Source: Bdellovibrio sp. | GTDB lineage: Bacteria; Bdellovibrionota; Bdellovibrionia; Bdellovibrionales; UBA1609 | Length of the DNA: 7,954 bases | Assembly: GCA_003694355.1 (NCBI GenBank) | Contig: RFKI01000189.1 | Location: forward strand, 1 to 7,954 | Direction of reading: 5' to 3' | Shown: positions 5,107 through 7,954 of the stretch, piece after piece | Layout: each line of letters begins with the position of its first letter | Numbering within the stretch: the stretch's first letter is position 1 | Position numbers and translations under genes: made by a program | The notes under the pieces: generated by a model | What the model saw: the letters and a program-made list of their open reading frames with translations, nothing else | Told to the model about the DNA's origin: nothing | Database searches by the model: none

Positions 5107-5987
5107 TGAGTAAAAAAGGGTTTACTCTTTTAGAGCTCATCATCTCCATTGGAATTATTGCTACCATGGGGCTTTTTACCACACAGGCCATTCGTTCGGC
5201 CTTTAAAAAAAGAAAAAAAGTCCAAACACAAATAGAACGACTGGCTGAAGTGAGGAGCGCTCTGAATGTAATCGCTCGTGACATCCGAAAAGCTTTTCAT
5301 TATCAAGATATCAACATTGCCATTTACAATGCTGTCCAAGAAGAACGTCTTAAGAAAAAAGAAGAGGAGAAAAAGAAAAATTCTTCCGCCAATACGGAAA
5401 CCTCACCCTCCACAGAAACTTCTTCTACAGAAACTTTTACCCCCAAAAAACAACGCATTGTCACTCAGTTTCTTGGGGGGAAAGATCAGATTTCTTTCAC
5501 CTCTCTTTCCTATATCCGAACCCAAAAAGACGAAATGGCCAGCGACCAGGCTGAAGTCGGTTATTACCTAAAAGACTGCAAAGGACGTTTTAACAAAAGC
5601 CACAAAAGCCAGTGTCTCTGGCGACGCATTTCCCCTGTTATAGACGACAACGTGGAGGAAGGGGGGAAAAGCATGGTGCTGCTAGAAAATGTGTCCAAGT
5701 TTGAACTCAAGTATCTGGCGCCCACCAATGCCGATCACCTGGAGTGGAAAGAGGAATGGTACTCCAATGAAAAGGGAGATGACTCTACTAAAGAAAAATT
5801 TCCTCATGCTGTAGAGATTTCCCTTGAAGTGAAAGACAAAAATAAAAAAAGTCATCCTATTTCCATCTCCCGTGTTGTTCCTATACCTTTCCCCAATAAT
5901 GAAAAATATATCCCGCCAAGTACAACAAGTAGTAGCTCAGAGACAACTCCCCAATCAGGAACCTCTGGAGGCAGTAATGGCCCTTAA
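5106..5987 (+). CDS. gspJ: Type II secretion minor pseudopilin GspJ with low-complexity insert
   Basis: GspJ is a pseudopilus tip protein that partners GspI and GspK. The leader MSKKG is followed by FTLLELIISIGIIATMGLFTTQAI, with cleavage after Gly5, Phe+1 and Glu+5. The stretch RLAEVRSALNVIARDIRKAF (45-64) is a strong GspJ signature. The 293 residues exceed the usual 190-230. Extra length comes from a Lys/Glu then Ser/Thr/Glu-rich insert (about 79-115) and a Ser/Thr/Gly-rich tail (271-293). Between them are typical beta segments (IVTQFLGGKDQISFTSLSY, AEVGYYLKD, LLENVSKFELKYLAP and AVEISLEVKDK). Cys158 and Cys170 enclose a short basic loop and may form a disulfide. The last 11 bases overlap gspK. 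Confidence 0.92.
   Translation: MSKKGFTLLELIISIGIIATMGLFTTQAIRSAFKKRKKVQTQIERLAEVRSALNVIARDIRKAFHYQDINIAIYNAVQEERLKKKEEEKKKNSSANTETSPSTETSSTETFTPKKQRIVTQFLGGKDQISFTSLSYIRTQKDEMASDQAEVGYYLKDCKGRFNKSHKSQCLWRRISPVIDDNVEEGGKSMVLLENVSKFELKYLAPTNADHLEWKEEWYSNEKGDDSTKEKFPHAVEISLEVKDKNKKSHPISISRVVPIPFPNNEKYIPPSTTSSSSETTPQSGTSGGSNGP
5340..5450 (+). repeat. Low-complexity insert in gspJ with a 15-base tandem unit
   Basis: This stretch encodes GspJ residues 79-115. It begins with a purine-only Lys/Glu block and continues with a Thr-Glu-Thr/Ser block. ACAGAAACTT occurs at 5412 and again at 5427, giving a near-tandem 15-base unit, with a degenerate copy at 5394. Expansion by in-frame slippage is a plausible origin. 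Confidence 0.6.
5966..5971 (+). promoter_or_regulatory. Ribosome binding site that fixes the gspK start
   Basis: TGGAGG inside the end of gspJ lies five bases before the ATG at 5977. This supports 5977 over the upstream in-frame ATG at 5872, which has no comparable site and would overlap gspJ by more than 100 bases. Confidence 0.75.
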
Positions 5988-7230
5988 ACTCCCCTCTCCT
6001 TTTGCTCCTCTGAAAGGCAATCAGGGCATAGCTCTTTTAATTGCTCTATTTGCAACCATGCTTCTCACCTCCATTGCCATTGAGGTCACTTTTGACACAA
6101 AGGTGGAGTCCATCAGTGCTGCCCAAAGTATTCGCCGTCTCCGAGCCTACTATGCAGCCAAATCAGGGGTGGAACTCAGCCTTTTACGAATTCAAATTTA
6201 TAAACAAGCTCTGAAAGCTTATGGAAATCAATTGAAAGGGAACGAATCTCTTCTGGATCCCATTTGGCAATTCCCCTTTGCCTGGCCCCCTGTTCTTCCT
6301 AAAGATCTCACTCGTGTTTCCAAAGATCTGATAGAATCGACGGTTAAAGAATCTTCTCTGGATACTCAGTTTATGGCCACCATTGAAAGTGAAGGCGGCA
6401 AAATTGACATCAATGATCTGGGCTCTAGCTCCAAGGCTTTAAAGGAAGCTGTAAAACAACAAATTCTACAAATATTTTCCATGGAAAAAGAACGAAATGA
6501 AGAATTTAGAGAAAAATATGGTTCCTTTAACTTTGAGGAACTTGTTAACAACATGATTGATTGGGTGGATGAAGATGATCAGACAATCAATGGAGCCTCT
6601 GAATCCAGCCTTTACAGTGACGAATTGGCAAACCCTTTTATCCCTCCCAACGAGTCTTTTAAAACACTGGATGAGATTCGCATGGTCAAGGGAATGAACG
6701 ATGACTTTTTTAACTTGCTAAAAAACAAGGTCACTGTTTTTGGAACGAAAGGTATCAATGTTAACTATGCCAGTGAGGAAGTCCTTAAAAGCATTGATCC
6801 TCAAATCACTGATGAGCTTGCCAAAAAAATCATTCAACGCCGTAACAACCCCAACCTGGGAGGCCCCTTTGAAAACGAGGAGGATTTCCTGGGGTACCTT
6901 GGTCTAGATCAAGAAAACTTCAACCCCTCGGGCATCCCCCTTCTTTTTGATGCGGAATATAATTTCAGAATCACCAGCACAGGGGCTGACAAAAATGTTA
7001 CCCGCACCATAGAGGCCATTGTTTATGACTTTGATGCTGCTCAAAAAAGACTCAATGAACTATTAGATAAAGAAGAAGAGAAAACAAACACCAATAATTC
7101 CAATACAACTGAAACCACCCCTAATAATACAAACAGTACAGATAATACGAATGATACAGAAAAAACACAAGAACAGACAGAAAGCACGCCTAAAGGCCGA
7201 CCAAGAGTAGTCTACTGGAAAGAAAACTGA
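5977..7230 (+). CDS. gspK: Type II secretion minor pseudopilin GspK with Asn/Thr-rich tail
   Basis: GspK is the large pseudopilin that caps the pseudopilus. With the start at 5977 the product has 417 residues and a 17-residue leader ending GNQG, followed by IALLIALFATMLLTSIAIEV. As in the family, there is no Glu at mature position 5 (Ile here). AYYAAKSGVELSLLR (57-71) is the classical GspK segment. Others are GKIDINDL (141-148), NMIDWVDEDDQTING (192-206), FKTLDEIRMVKGM (228-240) and INVNYASEEVL (260-270), then a helix-hairpin-helix-like stretch leading to GGPFENEEDFLGYLG (295-309). After about residue 363 comes a Lys/Glu then Asn/Thr-rich tail not found in typical members of about 320 residues, ending GRPRVVYWKEN. 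It overlaps gspJ by 11 bases. Reading from 5872 would put 52 residues before the cleavage site, which is implausible. Confidence 0.94.
   Translation: MALKLPSPFAPLKGNQGIALLIALFATMLLTSIAIEVTFDTKVESISAAQSIRRLRAYYAAKSGVELSLLRIQIYKQALKAYGNQLKGNESLLDPIWQFPFAWPPVLPKDLTRVSKDLIESTVKESSLDTQFMATIESEGGKIDINDLGSSSKALKEAVKQQILQIFSMEKERNEEFREKYGSFNFEELVNNMIDWVDEDDQTINGASESSLYSDELANPFIPPNESFKTLDEIRMVKGMNDDFFNLLKNKVTVFGTKGINVNYASEEVLKSIDPQITDELAKKIIQRRNNPNLGGPFENEEDFLGYLGLDQENFNPSGIPLLFDAEYNFRITSTGADKNVTRTIEAIVYDFDAAQKRLNELLDKEEEKTNTNNSNTTETTPNNTNSTDNTNDTEKTQEQTESTPKGRPRVVYWKEN
7081..7194 (+). repeat. Asn/Thr-rich low-complexity tail of gspK
   Basis: These bases encode GspK residues 369-406, almost only Asn, Thr, Ser, Glu, Asp and Gln, from AAT/ACA/GAA-type codons. 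The tail stays in frame and is followed by an 11-residue basic and aromatic end (GRPRVVYWKEN). It resembles a flexible linker expanded by slippage. Confidence 0.6.
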
Positions 7231-7242
7231 TAGACTTTCGTT

Positions 7243-7954
7243 ATGATTAGCATCGGGATAGACATCGGGTCTTATAGCCTTAAAATTGCCGAGGTAGAAA
7301 GCCTTGGAAAGTCTTTTAAAATTCTACACTATCAAAATATTCCATTAAGTGCGGACCCCTCAAAAGACCACGCCATTGAAATTCTGGATATCTTAAGACA
7401 ACTTCAAACTCGTTATGCAGAAAGTTCAGCTCGTTTCGTTGTGGCCCTCCCTGACTCAAATATTTCCTCAAGACGACTCCTTTTCCCTTTTAAAGAGCGT
7501 CATAAAATTCTAAAAAGCCTCCCTTTTGAGTTAGAGGATGATATCCCGTTTGATCATGAAAACTGTATTTTTGACGCCAAAATTTCCCGATTCGTAAACA
7601 ATCAGGCCGACGTTCTAGCTTTTGCTGCCCCCATTGATCACATCAAAGACCATCTTCAAGTTTTCAAAGACGCAGGAATTGACCCTGATATTATGAGTAT
7701 TGAAAGTGTAGGTCTAGCCAACCTCTTTGAACCCTGGCGCGAAACCCTCCCTGAGGTTAAAATTCCAGAGGATGAAGAAACCTCCTCTTCTCGTGCTGCA
7801 CAACTGATCTTAAACCTGGGTCACAAACACACCTCTTTACTCATTCTGAGTGAAGGGGCTTTGTTAGAAAGCCACTCCTTTGATTGGGGTGGAGAAGGCC
7901 TTGCCAACGCCATTGCTAAAAAATATAGCCTTCACTATGTGGAAGCCTTAAAGC
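7243..7954 (+). CDS. gspL: GspL/PilM-like actin-fold platform protein, N-terminal part
   Basis: The frame is open from ATG 7243 to the window end, giving 237 residues with no stop, so the gene is cut off. An in-frame TAG at 7231-7233 rules out a longer start. In the T2SS, GspL recruits GspE to the membrane through a cytoplasmic actin-like domain. Here that domain begins ISIGIDIGSYSLKIAEVE (2-19), with the phosphate-1 type motif (Asp7, Gly9, Ser10) as in PilM of type IV pili. SLPFELEDDIPF (92-103) combines the LPFALE-type signature of GspL with the IPF of PilM. VLAFAAPIDHIKDHLQVFKDAGIDP (124-148) is shared by both families. A phosphate-2-like segment, LILNLGHKHTSLLI (188-201), is followed by DWGGEGLANAIAKKY (214-228). 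The transmembrane and periplasmic part, if present, lies downstream. The gap after gspK is 12 bases and no clear ribosome site is seen. Confidence 0.85.
   Translation, partial: MISIGIDIGSYSLKIAEVESLGKSFKILHYQNIPLSADPSKDHAIEILDILRQLQTRYAESSARFVVALPDSNISSRRLLFPFKERHKILKSLPFELEDDIPFDHENCIFDAKISRFVNNQADVLAFAAPIDHIKDHLQVFKDAGIDPDIMSIESVGLANLFEPWRETLPEVKIPEDEETSSSRAAQLILNLGHKHTSLLILSEGALLESHSFDWGGEGLANAIAKKYSLHYVEALK

Noticed and set aside
5278..5571. Plus-strand open frame within gspJ in another phase
   Set aside because: Its composition (runs of Lys and Pro) follows from reading the low-complexity insert out of frame. It lacks a ribosome site and lies fully inside gspJ.
7207..7217. Palindrome AGTAG-T-CTACT near the end of gspK as a regulatory hairpin
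   Set aside because: A one-base loop cannot fold as a hairpin, the arms are five bases, and the sequence is explained by coding for RVVYW.

Overview
This window is one continuous, plus-strand type II secretion system (T2SS) operon from a Gram-negative bacterium. It holds nine genes in the classical order: gspD (3' part only), gspE, gspF, gspG, gspH, gspI, gspJ, gspK and gspL (5' part only). The genes are tightly packed, with overlaps at G/H, I/J and J/K and gaps of 3 to 12 bases elsewhere. The single larger gap, between gspF and gspG, holds a good sigma70-type promoter. No tRNA, rRNA, CRISPR array, insertion sequence or convincing terminator is visible.

The first 23 bases are not genomic. 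They match the end of the Illumina Nextera (Tn5 tagmentation) read-1 adapter, including the complete 19-base mosaic end. The contig therefore starts inside gspD with a library artefact, and an ORF call that begins at the ATG in the adapter yields a false N-terminus (MCIRDS).

Layout: 25-603 secretin C-terminus (outer-membrane channel). 616-2304 GspE, the cytoplasmic assembly ATPase. 2309-3526 GspF, the inner-membrane platform protein. 3527-3608 promoter region. 3609-4025 GspG, the major pseudopilin. 3976-4614 GspH, 4618-5106 GspI, 5106-5987 GspJ and 5977-7230 GspK, the minor pseudopilins expected to form the pseudopilus tip. 7243 to the end: the N-terminal 237 residues of a GspL/PilM-like actin-fold protein that should link GspE to the inner-membrane platform. 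Together, GspE drives GspF to polymerise GspG on a GspH-I-J-K tip, and the growing pseudopilus moves folded periplasmic substrates through the GspD channel.

Organism: the base composition looks moderate and slightly AT-leaning by eye, with lysine-rich proteins. GspL keeps a PilM-style phosphate motif, and several minor pseudopilins carry low-complexity insertions or tails. This would fit a deltaproteobacterial-grade lineage such as Bdellovibrionota, but that is inference; the adapter indicates only a tagmentation-based assembly, plausibly metagenomic.

I see no wholly new system. The points worth a second look are the adapter artefact, the internal promoter before gspG, three start-site corrections, the homopolymer tract in gspH, the low-complexity additions on GspJ and GspK, and the PilM-like GspL.
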